From contig NC_061119.1 of NCBI RefSeq assembly GCF_002878395.1, positions 45,638,695 through 45,702,694 of the forward strand: a stretch of 64,000 bases of DNA. The letters run 5' to 3'. This stretch comes from Capsicum annuum (Eukaryota > Streptophyta > Magnoliopsida > Solanales > Solanaceae). Under the pieces are notes generated by a model. That model saw only the letters and a list, made by a program, of their open reading frames with translations, was not told where the DNA came from and did no database searches. Shown here piece by piece: positions 30,005-42,841 of this stretch (position 1 is the stretch's first letter; each line of letters begins with the position of its first letter). Made by a program: the position numbers and the translations under genes.

Positions 30005-32487
30005 CTGTGAAGAAGCATTGGTAACCAAATATTATGTAAGAATTATCAAGAGAAGTAGCAAACAAAGAGAAGTTTGATGCAAACAAGTACCTGAATCAAG
30101 AGGTTTAGAAAATCTTGGCTCCTGCAATTCTTGTCCTGTTCAAGTATCTTTAGCTTGCAACCGACATCCCACCCTCCACAATCACATAATCCACCAGATC
30201 TCCATCGTTCGAGCAATGAGGAAGGAGTTCCATCACTTGGCAAGCTATGTGTACCACCAGGAAGAATGACTAGAACATCACTATATGTTTCACAGGTTTC
30301 TGTGGGTAATTGCTGCATACCTTCTAGTTTATATTGACTTGAGTTCATAACGACAATGGCCGCAAGCTCTCTCTTTTGACAAGAATCAGGGACTTGCTTT
30401 TCCACCTGTCCACAATCAATGCTATACAAGACAGATTCCCTTTGCAGAGATATGCTTCTGTGGTCATGTACACTTGAGTTTTGAATTTCAGAACTAGAAA
30501 TCTCCATCTGACCAATAATTTTATAACCAAAGCCAGCACTTTTCTCTTTTGGTCCATGGCTCATCCAACCCCCACTCTTCCTTTTAATTTCATGGACTGC
30601 ATAGAAAGCATAAACCAAGCCACTTCCACCCTTCCCGGACGTTGGTAACTTCTTGACAGCTGCAGCAAGAATGCCACCATCATCGTCAACCACAAGTTTA
30701 AAGAATGGAACTCCATCCTTAAGAGAAAGCTGCAGAAGAGCCTGAAGGGTTGAGGGCTGATGCTTTTTCAAATGAATGTGTTTACTGTGGTTAGTGGGCA
30801 AAGTATTGCCATTTGAGTTTCCATTAGAAAGCGGAGATGTCTCAGCTGAATTAACACCCTTAGGCTTCAACAATGGATCTAGGAGTCTTCTCAAAGGAGA
30901 TCTTCCTCTGATACCAGCATTTGGCTTCTCCCAATTACTGAGATCTGAACTGGAAGAAGCACCTGCTGGGCCAGACTTCGGGATGCTATTTGTACTATTC
31001 GGTGGTGGAACTGTCGAGGTCTCCTTGAAACTGAAACTTCTGCTCATTCGACTAAGACTGAAGCTAAACCTCTTATTAGGGGATGGATGTCTTCCCTTCA
31101 CCACTGCCTGCTCTGCAGTGTCCAAATCTGCTCTCTGCGAGGTCCCAGCTTGGACTCTCAATTCTTCATCAGATTTATGGTGTTTAAGACAATTGACATC
31201 AAATGAAGAGCGATTAGCTATCCTCTCACTTTGACCTGGGGATGAGCATAAATCTGTTATTTCTTGAGAATTGGACAACTGGCGTTGCTTCACATGAGAC
31301 TCCATATTCGTCGCAGAGCTGGCAGGCAGAGGACATGAATGTGGAACAGCAAGCAGTTCACCAGAGAAAGATGCCTGAGAAGAACAATCAGAAAATCCCA
31401 TCCTCGTCACCTCAGCTGGTTGCTTATCAAAAGATGTTCTTGATTTAGGGAATTGAGAGGCCTCCCTACTTATTTTTGAACAATGTTTGGGAACCAAGAG
31501 AACAATATTCTTGGGTTCAGCAGCACAATTTTGGGAACTAAAGTTGACTTCATTGTCAAATTTGATCTCACTTTTACAATCTTGAACACTGTTTGTATGA
31601 CTACAAGGAATGCTACCATTCTTAACTGGCATCCAGGACAAATCTTCTTCATCTGGTCTCATCTTTTGAACAGGATCAAGGTCCATGTATTTGCCAATAT
31701 TTAGTTCGGAATTGCGTCTGCGAGGTGGCGTCTCCTTCCTAAGACGTTGTTTCTGCTTACCATGTTTTTTGGGCCACCGAGTAGTTTGTAAATCCTGGGT
31801 CTTCACAAATTCTGATTGGAATTGCTGGACAGGTTCTGCAAGCTTTTGTTCACAAGACCGAACACTCGGTGATAATGGCATTTGCTTTCTCTGAGAAGAC
31901 ATACCATGAGCAGTAGGAGGCCTTATAGCAACAAATGAAGAACTACCTGGGACAGGTTCTGCAAGCTTTTGTTCACAAGACCGGACACTCGATGGTAATG
32001 GCATTTGCTTTCTCTGAGAAGACATAGCATGAGCAGTAGGAGGCCTAATAGCAACAAATGAACTACCTGATAATGTTTTACGATGACCGCTTACAGGCAT
32101 ACGTTCATTATATTTCCATTTCTCCAGACGTTCCCAATCAAGGACTCCAAAATTCAAAGCCCTTCCTTGAATATTCTTTCCCTTCTCTGCATGCTGCAGA
32201 TAACCTGGCAAACTGGACATGTACTTGACTAGCTCATCATCTTTATTTTCCTTACTCCCTAACCACGGGTTTTGGTGATCTCCGGAGGAGGTCGATTGTG
32301 AAACATTCTGATTGACCGTCTTGCTTGAGTCATGATGCCTGCTAATGTATGGTTTATTTTCTGTGCTTTCTACTTTATACTTGTCTTTGAACTTTGAACT
32401 TCGATTTTCTAGGGATGATTTGATCTCACTTGCAGCGCTGGAGCTTTCATGATGACGTCTAGTTTCTAGTCTGTGCCCCATGTTCAA
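29723..32487 (-). CDS. DUF3527-domain protein (two coding exons, 892 aa)
   Basis: Coding exons run 32487-30091 (799 codons) and 30004-29723 (93 codons plus stop), joined by an 86-bp phase-0 intron (donor CAG|GTACTT, acceptor TTCACAG). The protein is Ser-rich and basic, without a signal peptide or membrane spans. Residues about 85-133 hold the family's N-terminal motif (LVKYMSSLPGYL...LNFGVLDWERLEKWKY). Residues about 138-219 are a near-perfect 41-residue tandem duplication. Residues about 575-880 are the DUF3527 domain: STLQALLQLSLKDGVPFFKLVVDD, then GFGYKIIGQMEIS, the PGGTHSLPSDGTPSSLLERW segment, and CDCGGWDVGCKL. After the splice, SVEFDSSVPLLEAFSICVS continues it. The molecular function of this plant family is unknown to me; nothing in the sequence suggests an enzyme. 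The start is the first ATG after a leader-intron acceptor. Confidence 0.93.
30091..32487 (-). CDS. First coding exon of the DUF3527 gene
   Basis: A single uninterrupted 799-codon exon from ATG 32487 to the donor at 30090. It starts MNMGHRLETRRHHESSSAASE. Confidence 0.93.
31830..32075 (-). repeat. In-frame 123-bp tandem duplication within the DUF3527 coding exon
   Basis: The phrase caggttctgcaagc occurs at 31830 and 31953, exactly 123 bp apart. The two copies translate to nearly the same 41 residues (SSFVAIRPPTAH...SSQRKQMPL...SVRSCEQKLAEPV), with A/G and PS/SP differences. Confidence 0.95.
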
Positions 32488-32537
32488 ACTTCAAATGGCA
32501 TAAAATCTCAGGTTATACTCCTCCTTTACATTCTTTA

Positions 32538-34784
32538 CTGCAAAGGGAAAAAAAGGTCTTAGAATAAAATTCAAAACAATGACATGCTACAACATCCATT
32601 ACTCAATTTATCACTAGGAAAGGATTTGAATGATATGGCCAACCACAAGGACTTCTATAGAACACAACTGCACAAAAGAGTTGGAAGGACTAAGCAGACT
32701 ATCAACACAAGAACTCCTAGACAAATATCCATCATACTTCTTGAACCAATATTGGAATCATTCAGGCCTACGAGAACAACAGACTCCTAGTGAGTCGGAT
32801 GTTTGACAGAAAACCTTAGCTTTATCAAGAACACAGGTATTGTGCCAAGTAGCATAGTCATGATATGAACTGAATGCAGACCCCTGATAAAATTAGAAGT
32901 GTTAGCAGACCAATATACTATAAAATGCTTCAAATCAATGGTCAATATCTGTTTCTAGCAGTAAGCAATCAGTCATTCAGCTTCTTTAAAATAAGAAATT
33001 CGCCAACTATTGTAAGCAGATTGGCAAGTAATATGATTAATCAATTCCATATTCACAAAGCATGAATAGAACCTAAAGCAAACAGGACAACTGATGGGGA
33101 TTTGCGGAAGTGCTAAGAGTAGTTGCGCTAGTGCAAAGCCTGAAATCTCATCATTCAAGTAAATGCTACCCACCAGCCTTCTGTGAAGATGAAAGACAAC
33201 TTGTAACCAAATGAAGCTGTAGAATCACACTTTGATTCCTACATACTATACTTTCCAAGAAGTTCTGTACATAGATTGATAAACAATAAGAAGAATAAGA
33301 ACAAGTGAGAAATAAAGAGTTTCATTCATATGGAGAACTTAACGACTACTAAAAACAGCCAAAAGCATTTGCTTGGGCAACCAAATAAGACATATTTTCT
33401 TCACAAGAAAAGCATGGCAGTAGGGAACCTGACAAAAGAGAAAAATCAAATCCTAACTGGACCAAAAAGTATCAAAAGCACCATCTTTTTTTCTGAGTCT
33501 TCAATCACAAGATTCTGTAACACATTAAACTTACAGATTGAACATGTCTCACCTAGCTGGACCCAAAGAACCATGAATCTATAATTCATTGTTCTACATT
33601 TCAATCCAACACAGGGAAAAAATAGTTTACTTGAAAAATCCTAATTTCTTAAACAAGATCTGAGAGCCAGTAATTACAAAAGTTAATAAAGTTGGATAAA
33701 ATCAACCAAATCACAGATCCAGCTAAAGGGAGTTCACTCCAAAAAGTAAAAAGAGTTCAAACAATATCAAAGGCAAGATTTATGATACAAAAGGGCTCAA
33801 ACAATATCGCATATTTTCAATAGAAAAAAAATTATCAATAGAAACCCCATTTCCACATTTTGAGTGGTAATAAAGAAAAGACAAAAAAATAAAGATAAAA
33901 ATCAAGAAAGTGCAAGACCCATAAACCACAAACTTTCATTTTGAGTGGGTAAAAAGCAACGACAAATAAGAATCACAGACCAATAACACAATATTCATGG
34001 AAAATACCATTTCAAGATTTAGAGTGATAAAAAAAAAAAAAGGAAAAGACAAAACAAAAGATAAAAAATCAAGAAAATGCGTACCCATAACACCACAAAA
34101 AAAAAAAGATAAAAAATCAAGAAAATGCGTACCCATAACAACACAAAAAAATTCACTGGAAACCCCCATGTTCCAAGATTTTGAGTGGGTAAAAAGCAAT
34201 GACAAAAAAGACTCAGTCCCCTAACACAATATTCATGGAAAACCCCATTTCAAGATTTAGAGGGATAATAAAGTAAAGACCAAAAGTAATTAAGCTATAA
34301 TCAAGAAATGCAGACCCATAACACCACAAACTTTCATTTTTAAGAGGGTAAAAAAGGGTTCACAAGAAAATGAAGACCCATTACGCAATATTTATGGAAA
34401 TCCCCAGCTTATTTCAAGATTTAGAGTGCTAAAAGAGTAAAAACAAAATAGAAAGCAAGATAGAAAATCAAGAAAATGCAAGACCCATAAAACCACAACA
34501 TTCAAGTTCATGATTTAGAGTGGGTATAGAAGATTCACAAAAAATGCAGACCCATAACACAATCGTCATTCTTAAAAGAAAAAAATCCACCCCATTTCAA
34601 GATTTAGAGTTGATACCACAGAAAAGACAAAAAATAAAGAAAATGTAGAGCCATAACACCACAACATTCATTTTGAGCCGGTAAAGAAGATTCAAGAAAA
34701 ATGCAGACCGATTTAGAGTGATAAAAAAAAAAGACAAAAAAGAAAATTAAAGGGTGGGAAATGCATAGAAATAAATGTACTTAC
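32538..34784 (-). other. 2.25-kb intron in the 5' leader of the DUF3527 gene
   Basis: On the minus strand the donor is TTCACT|GTAAGTAC (34784) and the acceptor is a pyrimidine run followed by TTTGCAG (32538). This leaves about 50 bases of leader before ATG 32487. About 32600-33820 shows no repeats; the rest is a tandem array. Confidence 0.75.
33839..34740. repeat. A-rich tandem array of variable unit length inside the leader intron
   Basis: Two phrases recur: ccatttcaagatttagagtg (near 34009, 34247, 34411, 34594 and, shortened, 34710) and gcagacccataacaccacaa. Steps vary from about 115 to 240 bp, with internal duplications such as aaaatgcgtacccataac at about 34075 and 34123. Confidence 0.85.
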
Positions 34785-34925
34785 AGTGAAGGCAAAGAAA
34801 GGAATAGGAATAGTAGCAGAACAGAGCAGAGAAGAAAGATAGAGTTCCAAAGGAAAATCTTCTTCGGAATGGCAAACGATGAAACGTTTTCTTGAAAACC
34901 GGAGGAAAAAGGGAAAAGTAGTACT
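34785..34925 (-). other. 5' untranslated exon of the DUF3527 gene (start approximate)
   Basis: Pyrimidine-rich leader ending at the strong donor at 34785/34784. Its 5' limit is guessed from a TATA-like element at 34951-34966. Confidence 0.55.
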
Positions 34926-34950
34926 ATACTCCAAAGCTGATGATGAGTAG

Positions 34951-34990
34951 TGATATACGTATAGAGAGAGAGAGAAATCCCCCGCCAAAA
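34951..34990 (-). promoter_or_regulatory. Candidate core promoter of the DUF3527 gene, with an E2F-like site
   Basis: On the minus strand, TTTTGGCGGG (34981-34990) fits the E2F consensus TTTSSCGS. It is followed by a CT run and a TATA-like CTATACGTATATCA (34951-34964). Spacing to the leader exon is reasonable. Use in vivo is inference. Confidence 0.35.
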
Positions 34991-35114
34991 TATGCACTAC
35001 AATACTCACTAATGATAATAATGATGATATAGAGGGAGACGTTTCGTTTTCAATCCGACGGTGGAAAGTTGAGTGGGGCCCAGGGGAGCTCCGAGTGTTC
35101 GTGTGGGTCCCTTA

Positions 35115-35575
35115 GGGATTGTTTGGTAGAGTGCACTGAAAAGTTAATGCATGTATTAGTTTAGTATCTTGTTTGGTATATCTTTTTACTTTATGTATAA
35201 TTAATACTTGCATTAATTATATACTTTATTGTATATTGAGGTATGTATTACTAATACCTCAAAATCCATGACATTAGTGATGCAATGGATCTAATGCATG
35301 CATTAACATGCCTAACGACATTATTCTCTCGAAAAAAAATTCGCATCCTTTTCAACATATATATTGAGGGTATTATGTAAAAAAAAACTTTTTTTAGAAA
35401 TTATATAATTCATGTTATTTTTAATACATCAAATCAAATATTGCATAAGAAAAATACAAACATAACTAATGCAAGCATAACTAACACAATCATAACTAAC
35501 ACAAGTATTGTTAATACAAACATTACTAATACACTATATTTTGTATTATTTTTATACATTCTATCAAGTGATCCC
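35115..35575. mobile_element. Tourist/PIF-Harbinger-like MITE (461 bp)
   Basis: Left end gggattgtttggtaga; right end, reversed, gggatcacttgataga. TTA target copies lie at 35112-35114 and 35576-35578. The interior is AT-rich with repeated ataactaa(t/c)acaa, non-coding. It lies just upstream of the DUF3527 promoter. Confidence 0.75.
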
Positions 35576-35600
35576 TTAGTGTTTTCTGGGCCTACTTATA

Positions 35601-35861
35601 TTTCCTTCGTTTTATTTTAATTGGCCTAAAAATATTTATTTTAATTTATTTATACCTTTAATAAAATTAAAAAAATTTTATTATATTTATTTAATACTAT
35701 TCTTAATATTAAATAACTAAATAAAATATATTTATTTAAATTTATATTTTTAAAATATAATTAATAAGAATAATTTGATAAAATAAATTTTTAATTAATA
35801 TTTTTTTTAAAGAATATGTCAAGTGTATAAAGGTGAACTAATATAAAATGGAGTGAGTGTG
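35601..35861. mobile_element. AT-rich MITE-like element
   Basis: The left stretch ttccttcgttttattttaatt and the right stretch, reversed, actccattttatattagtt are imperfect inverted termini around an AT-rich core. The ends are approximate and the superfamily uncertain. Confidence 0.45.
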
Positions 35862-35878
35862 ACATGATTTCAACGTCT

Positions 35879-36560
35879 CCAATCCCTAGGCTCAGATTCC
35901 TCATATCACTCGGGCTGGGCTCCTCCTCCAAATTAATATTGCGTTTCGCATGAAATTTTTTTATTTTATTTTTTTTAAATTGTGTTTGATTATAAGAATT
36001 ATTTTATTAAAATAAATTGAATAAATGTAAATAAGTAAATCTGTTTTTATCCTTTTTATTTTTATTTTTTTATAAAATTTTAAAAATAATTTTAATTTAT
36101 ATTTATGATCAAATCTAACATAAAATTATTATCTTCAATTTATCTTAAATTATTATTCCACAAAATGTTTGGTTATGAATTTTATTCTTTTAAATAAATT
36201 CTAAATGTTTTTTGTGTGATGAAACTTATGATCAATTAAATAAAATTATCTTAAAATGTCTTAAATATTTGTCAAAAGTCATACTCCACTCTAGTGCAAT
36301 TTATGATTATGAGAATTCTCATCGGAATAATAATAACATGGAGAATTTTAAAAAATTTAAATTATAATTGCTTGATAAAAAAAAATTGAAAATAACAACC
36401 TCCTCTTGTTTCAAAAACCTCTTGTTACTCCAAGTTAAAAATTTTAACATATGATTTTTAATTTTTTTATTATTATTTTGATATAAAAATAAGTGTTTAA
36501 AAATATTTTTAAATTTTTTCTCAAAAATTACAATATTTATCGAAATCAAATTAAACATGC
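35879..36560. other. AT-rich intergenic DNA
   Basis: Long runs of ttttatt and aaaataa; no gene and no defined element. Confidence 0.5.
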
Positions 36561-36561
36561 T

Positions 36562-36655
36562 CTTAAGCCGAGGGTTCAGTGAAAATATTTATAAAATCTA
36601 CGCAAACTTTATTTTTCTCAAAAATTTCAATTTGTGAAATTATAGTGATTATGGC
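36562..36655 (+). repeat. TS-like SINE fragment
   Basis: cttaagccgagggttcagtg ... tctacgcaaact ... tgtgaaattatagtgattatg follows the known order of the solanaceous TS-like body (gagccgaggg, gtctgcgtaca, tgtgggattatactgggtatg), with heavy C-to-T and G-to-A decay. Confidence 0.55.
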
Positions 36656-36694
36656 AGAAAGACAAAGTAGGCTACATACAATAAATTTTGTAAT

Positions 36695-36915
36695 TGTTAT
36701 AAATGTAGTGAATGTCTATTAAGATCTACTGTGATATCTATTAGGATTTGAAGCATCTATCTTTTACTCAGACGAAGAGTAAATTTTCTCTTTAAATAGA
36801 GGGGTTTTGTTCATTGTATTCTCAATCTTATGATCTTTCATCTCTTAAGAGAAATAAAGAAGTTTCCCTCTTATCTCTATTTATTCTTGTTATTCTTTCT
36901 TTATATTTCATAACA
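36695..36915 (+). repeat. 5' LTR
   Basis: 221 bp; TATA-like ttaaatagaggg near 36793. Confidence 0.88.
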
Positions 36916-37779
36916 TGCTATCAGCACGAGACTCTGTCAAACAAGATAAGATTATAAATCTAAAGGTAATTTCAAGGTTAGTAATTTATTATGTTATCTG
37001 TCTTTTGTTACTAATAATATAATTATTGTTGGATTTGAGAAAAAATAATTGGTTTGGAACCATTTATATTTTAAATTTATTCATCAAGAACAATATTATC
37101 AAAAGGAATGATAATATGTTGGGTTCAAATTCCATTGATTTATGCCTAAGACTCATTTATATGGAATAAGACGTTGAGTTTGAATCTCAATGCACCATAT
37201 TGATGATATTATAATGGTTAAGGCAAAATAATGTGTTTTTGATGAAAAGTCATGAAACTTGTCCATTGAATATGCTCTATTCCAAGAAGTGAATGTGGTA
37301 GCAATATATGATAAGTCTGAAAGATGACAATTTGTTCCATTCTTAAAGTGAATGTGGTAGCAATATTGAGAAATTCTCTCTATCATATTTATACCTCGAT
37401 TTGCTCTTGAAGTAGCAATATCATGAAAGAGGTTAAGCTATCATAATTTGATAGGTTTAAGGCACAATTATATTCCATTCCTGGGGAATGAGAACCTTAT
37501 TAATGAAAGCGCGCACTTGATTGTGATAGTATCACAACTCACTTCCGAATGATACAGAATTACTGAGAAAAGTTATTTTGAAATCTACTTCTAAAGTAGT
37601 AATCTGAATTTTATTCATGTAATAGTAAATCTAAAATTTACTAAAGTAAAAAGACACATGTCATGGTGAACTTAGAGTTTGCTAGAATAAAAGTTCATAA
37701 TTTGACATAAATGATTGCGACATCTCAAAGATGTGCATATTGAGTATTGAGCATATATTGAAGAATTAGAAAATTTTTT

Positions 37780-39758
37780 ATTACTTTTAATGTTGGTTGT
37801 TCTCATGATAAGTTGGTTGAACCAACTAATTTTGGGATTGGATCCCTTAAATCTAAAAAATATAAAAGTGAATATGGGTCCGTTCACCTTTCATGTGATC
37901 TATTAAGATGCATCAATATAAGATGATCACATGTAAGTTTATTGTCAACCTGCAGTTTGATATTTATAAATTTGCTTGCTCAATAAAACTGAGTTAAGAA
38001 TATAATTTTCAGATTGTGCAATCAAGATAATTATCTTGATGATAATGGTTTGACATTGAATGCCTTTGATAAATAGTGAAACCATTGCTAATGAGAACAA
38101 AGCTTTATGTGTTGGTCTGAAATATGATATATTGCATACAATAGCACTTTTATGTATTAGACCAATAAATTATGATTATTTCTTTCCTCTCAATTATTTT
38201 AAGGTCAGGAACCAACTATCTCGTCTAATAGTTTTGATATGCGGTATACGATTAATGAATATACCATGATGCACAAAGATGAAATCCTCAAAGAAGATAA
38301 AGGATGTATGTTAGTTTTCCTAACATAAGAGGGAGATTATAAGCAGCTATGAAATATTAGGAATTATCATCAGATCGCCATTCAAAAGATAATTCAAGTC
38401 AAATGCCGAATGCATATCATATTAAGTTGTAAGTGCTCCTATTTTGTATCCTTAAAGGACAAAGTCTATGCATGCATGAAACATGATAGACCAATCGGTT
38501 CCAAATGAAATAATCCTTGAAAAGGATAAGGAACAAATAATCATAATACGAAGGCAATGTGCTTTTGAAGAGTATACGACATAACACTTCATATAACCTT
38601 ATAAAAGGTTCAGATACCTGAAAATAATGAAGTGATGAGATCTCAAAAAATGTTATGTCGCATTATGAACCGATAAAAAATGATATATCATTAACGATAT
38701 CTTTGATACGATATTGGCGCAATATTGTAAAAGATTACGAGGATCTAAATCCTATGTTTATTTAAGCATGCTGACGTAGAAATATTTATCAAGTAACATG
38801 AAATGATGCATCTTGATAAGTGTAAAACTTATTTGATTTGCAGTCCAGACACTTGAAGATGTCACATATGACATGTTGAATATTGTCACTTGACAAAATT
38901 CATATGAAACTTTCTAAGGATTCAAAATGTTTAAAGCATATAAAAGTTTCTGGGAAACTTATTTTGAATCCTTATATTGTATAAGCTTATAGCTTGAAAA
39001 TCATTAAAACTCTTGGAGAGTTTTCAAAAGCAATAAAATTATTTACCGAAATGCGAAACATACCGAATTGGATTGGTCCTGAAGTACCATATCTTAGTCC
39101 AATTGGTGTACTAATGTATCCTGCAAATACTACAAGGCCTGATATAGCCTTTTCAGTTAATTTGTTAGCAAGATATAATTCTACTCCTATTTGGAGATAT
39201 CAAAATGACATCAAACACATGATTTTATTCTAAAGCCTGCATTCTTAATCTTGTTGGTTATGCTGATACTAGGTACTTATCTTACCCGTATAAAGTTCGA
39301 TCTCAAATAAGCTATGTGTTCACATGTAGGGATACTGTCATATCTTGGAGATATTTAAATTAGTCTATCGTAGCCACTTTATCAAATCATGCTGAGATAA
39401 TAGCTATCATGAAGCAAGCCGAGAATGTGTATGGTTAAAATCCATGATATATCTCATTCGAGAAAAATGTGGTTTAAAATATAACAATGTACCCACAGTT
39501 TTATACAGAGATAATGCAACATGCGTAGCACATCTTAATGGAGGATTTATAAAAAGAGATAGAACGAAGCACACTTCATTAAAGTTTTTCTACATACATG
39601 AGCTACAAAAGAATGGTGATATTAACGTGCAACAAATTCGTTCAAGTGACAATGTAGCTGATTTATTCACCAAGTCTCCTCCAATTTCAACTTTCAAGAA
39701 GATGGTGCACAAGATCGGGATGCAAAGGTTAAAGGATGATCTCATTAGGGGGAGTTAA
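37780..39758 (+). pseudogene. Copia pol remnant (integrase, RT, RNase H)
   Basis: Integrase-like pieces occur at about 37810-38060 (phrases such as GSVHLSCDLLRC, then LLSTCSL and RLCNQDN). RT similarity returns at about 39085-39235 (PYLSPIGVLMYPANTTRPDIAFSVNLLARYNS). RNase H follows with stops (HEASRECVWLKSMI), then an open block 39444-39758 ending in the terminal motif NVADLFTKSPP. The YVDD catalytic box is missing, so it is inactive. Confidence 0.8.
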
Positions 39759-39955
39759 TACGCGTTGTACTCTTTTTTTCTTACGAGGTTTTGTCCCACT
39801 GGGTTTTCCTTATAAGGTTTTTAATGAGGCAGCCTATATGCGTATTGTTAGAGATGTGTACTATTTTTCCTTCACTAGAATTTTTTCCCATTGGGTTTTT
39901 TCTAGTAAGGTTTTAACAAGGCACATTGTCTGCTAATTAGACATTCAAGGGGGAG

Positions 39956-40189
39956 TGTTATAAGTATATTTACATTATAGTGAATGTCTATCAAGATCTA
40001 CTTTGATATCTATTAGGATTTGAAGCATCTATCTTTTACTCAAAATAGGAGTAAATTTCCACTTTAAATAGAGGAGTTTTGTTCATTGTATTCTCAATCT
40101 TATGATCTCCCATCCCTCAAGAGAAATAAAGAAGTCTCCCTCTTCTCTCTCTATTTATTCTTGTTGTTCTTTATTTATATTTCATAACA
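39956..40189 (+). repeat. 3' LTR
   Basis: 234 bp, clearly diverged from the 5' copy, in keeping with an old insertion. Confidence 0.88.
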
Positions 40190-40327
40190 GTAATTCAATT
40201 TTTTAAAAATCTTATACGTGACGAAAGCTTTAGTAAAATAGACTCGCACTCTTTTTAATGTTATTGTTGGTTTGTGAAGCTCTCCTTTCTCTGCTGTTTC
40301 AGAATGTAAACTCTTTTTTAGTGTTAT

Positions 40328-42839
40328 TGTAAACACATGATTTTTTATCCTCCCTAAATTTTAACTTATTTATCAATATTAAATATTTATATTAGTTCGA
40401 TATTATTTTTACTTTTATTTCATTTTTAATAAAAAAATTTATTTAAAAATAATTAAATAAATAAAGTCACATTTTGGAATATCTTATTTTTATTTTTGTT
40501 CTAAAACTAATATAAAAAAATTAAAAATATATTTTTCTTTTAAATTTTAATAAATAAGCTAGTAGTTTTAATACTACCTTAATTATGTTTATTTTTGGCT
40601 ATTTATAAATTTTTATTATACAAAATATCATTATTTTTTTATTTAATTATTTTTTTATTTTTGTTTATTTTATTTATTTATTATTATTATTATTATTTTC
40701 TATCTTTTAATTAATTAATAATAATAATAATAATATAAAAATATAATAAATAAATTTTCAAATTTCTCCTTATCTGATATTTTTTAACTGTTCCTCCCAA
40801 GACACCCTATTTAAGGATTTTTATGTACGTACAATTCTACTCAGGCACAGATAGGAAAAAAAATAGACAAAAAAAAAGGAAAAATCAGAGAGGAATGTCA
40901 GTGAAATCACCAAACAAAAAGAAAATAGAGAGTGAGTATCAGTTAAAAAACATCAAACAAAATAGGGTGAAGTCGAATTTTGAGTTCCGTTCAAATTTTC
41001 GATGACAGTGTTCGAATTTTTGCTTTAGTTCATCAACAGGTTCCTATTCAATCTTATGTTATTTATTGTATAAATTTTATTAGGAACCGAAATATGAATG
41101 AAGTTGTTTAAATAATTTTCATATATTATTCAGGAACCGAAATATGAATGAAGTTGTTTAAATAATTTTCATATATTATTCAGTATGTGAGTTTGTAGTT
41201 TCATATATTATGCATATTGTCTTCCGTAAAAAGAATGATAGTACGCAGTAAAGCATCTAGTTCTGTATATGATGAAAAAATAGAGTAAAAAATATTATAC
41301 AGTAATTTGCAGACTCATACACACTCTCATATATACATTCTCATATGCACATTGTTCACACAACACACTAATTCACACACTCATCATTCATTCGTATATT
41401 GCACATATCACACCAAAGATATACATACACATTCAATGTTACACATACCGATGGATGCACAGTAGGCAACAACACACAATAAAAGAAAATTGAAAGTGAA
41501 AATAGTGAATTAAAATGGACAGGAGATGGAAAAATCAGTAAAGATGAGAGAGAGATTGAAAAATAAGTTTGATGGAGAAAAAGAAAATTTGTTGATTTTT
41601 CTTTGAATTTTCTAGCGAGTTTCTCGCAAAAGATCCATCGGAAAACTCCAAATCTTGCCGGAAAACACATACACACACTGATTTTTACCCTCAACCAGTA
41701 ACCGGTAAAACCCCCAAAATCGTCGGTCACCGCCATCTTTTTTGGCAAAACAGTCGCCGAAACCAATCAGGCCAGGTCCACCCTCGTCGAAAATGATGAA
41801 TATCCACCGGAAATAAGTCAACCAGCGAGAGATCCAACTCGCCGGTGACCCCCCTATCTTTCCTTTTTTCGTCCCGATCAACGCCCCCTTCTATTTCCCG
41901 TCCGACGACCCATAGGCCGCACACACTGATCCACGCACATAGTACCACATACACAGAGTAAAACAATGGGGAATCAAAATGAACAAATTTCATTAATTAT
42001 CCTTGAATTTTATTGGATGAAATTTGGTTTCTTAAAGATGATGTTGGTAATTTTGGGCGGTTTAGAAGTTGCACAATAACGTGTAAATGAGTAATTTTAT
42101 AAAAGCAGAGTGGTTGCTGGCATATGTTTATCTTTAGGCATTAAAAAGTGATTTTTATTATTTTTATTCATTGCTAATAATAAAGTTTAATAATTATTTT
42201 TTTAAAATTAATTAATCGCTTTAATTGATTGTTGTTCAAGTATATTATTAAGATTAAATATTATTTGAAATAAATAAATTTGTACAAATTTACAAGAGAT
42301 AAACTAACGCCTTTATCGTTAGGCAAATTTTAGACAATGTGTAACATTTTCATCTTAATTAAGAATGCGGTGCACACGTCTTTTTGAGACATTTTAAAAT
42401 AATTCAAGGATGCAATAATGCACCTCGAAAAATATTAAATATTTTATCTAAATATTAATTTTTCACCAAATTAATACGAGAGTTTTAGACAGATTTTAGA
42501 TAATAAAAATGAGCGAATCAAGACTTTCAAACATAATTTATTCAAATAGTTTAAGTCAATATAAGTCAATAAAAGCGATCGTACCAGAATCACAAAACTT
42601 GAGGGGTGCCTCACACCTTCCCCTTGGTCAACAGAATTCTTTACCCAATCTTCTATTTTCACAGGCCAAATAATCGTCATTTTTTATTATTAGGGATATA
42701 AAAAGGTGACTTGAAAAACCATAATTCAATTTCAAGTGGCAACTCTGTAAATAAAATAATCCTTATTCAAAATCGTCACTTTAATTGGAAAAATCCTTCG
42801 ACTTCGACGCGACGCCTCAAGCGAAAAAAGGTTGTGACA
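40328..42839 (+). repeat. 5' LTR (2.5 kb) of the Ogre/Tat-like element
   Basis: Contains a 50-bp tandem duplication at about 41082-41181 (aggaaccgaaatatgaatga). It also has a block at about 41656-42385 that the 3' LTR lacks. Reverse-strand open frames at 41.4-42.0 kb lie in this LTR and show no protein family. Confidence 0.88.
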
Positions 42840-42841
42840 TC

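Larger units (their letters stand above)
36695..40189 (+). mobile_element. Decayed Ty1/Copia LTR retrotransposon (3.5 kb)
   Basis: LTRs at 36695-36915 and 39956-40189 (TGTTATAA...CATAACA). The perfect target duplication gtaat is at 36690-36694 and 40190-40194. A primer-site-like tgctatcagcacgag follows the 5' LTR, and a purine tract (aagggggag) precedes the 3' LTR. Integrase, reverse transcriptase and RNase H pieces lie in normal order, but large parts are deleted and many stops are present. Confidence 0.9.

Noticed and set aside
30131..31894. Several plus-strand open frames of 67-152 codons
   Set aside because: All are antisense to the DUF3527 coding exon, whose conserved motifs fix the real strand.
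41368..41993. Overlapping minus-strand open frames of 88-132 codons
   Set aside because: They lie inside the 5' LTR of the Ogre/Tat-like element, show no protein family, and most of the region is deleted in the 3' LTR.
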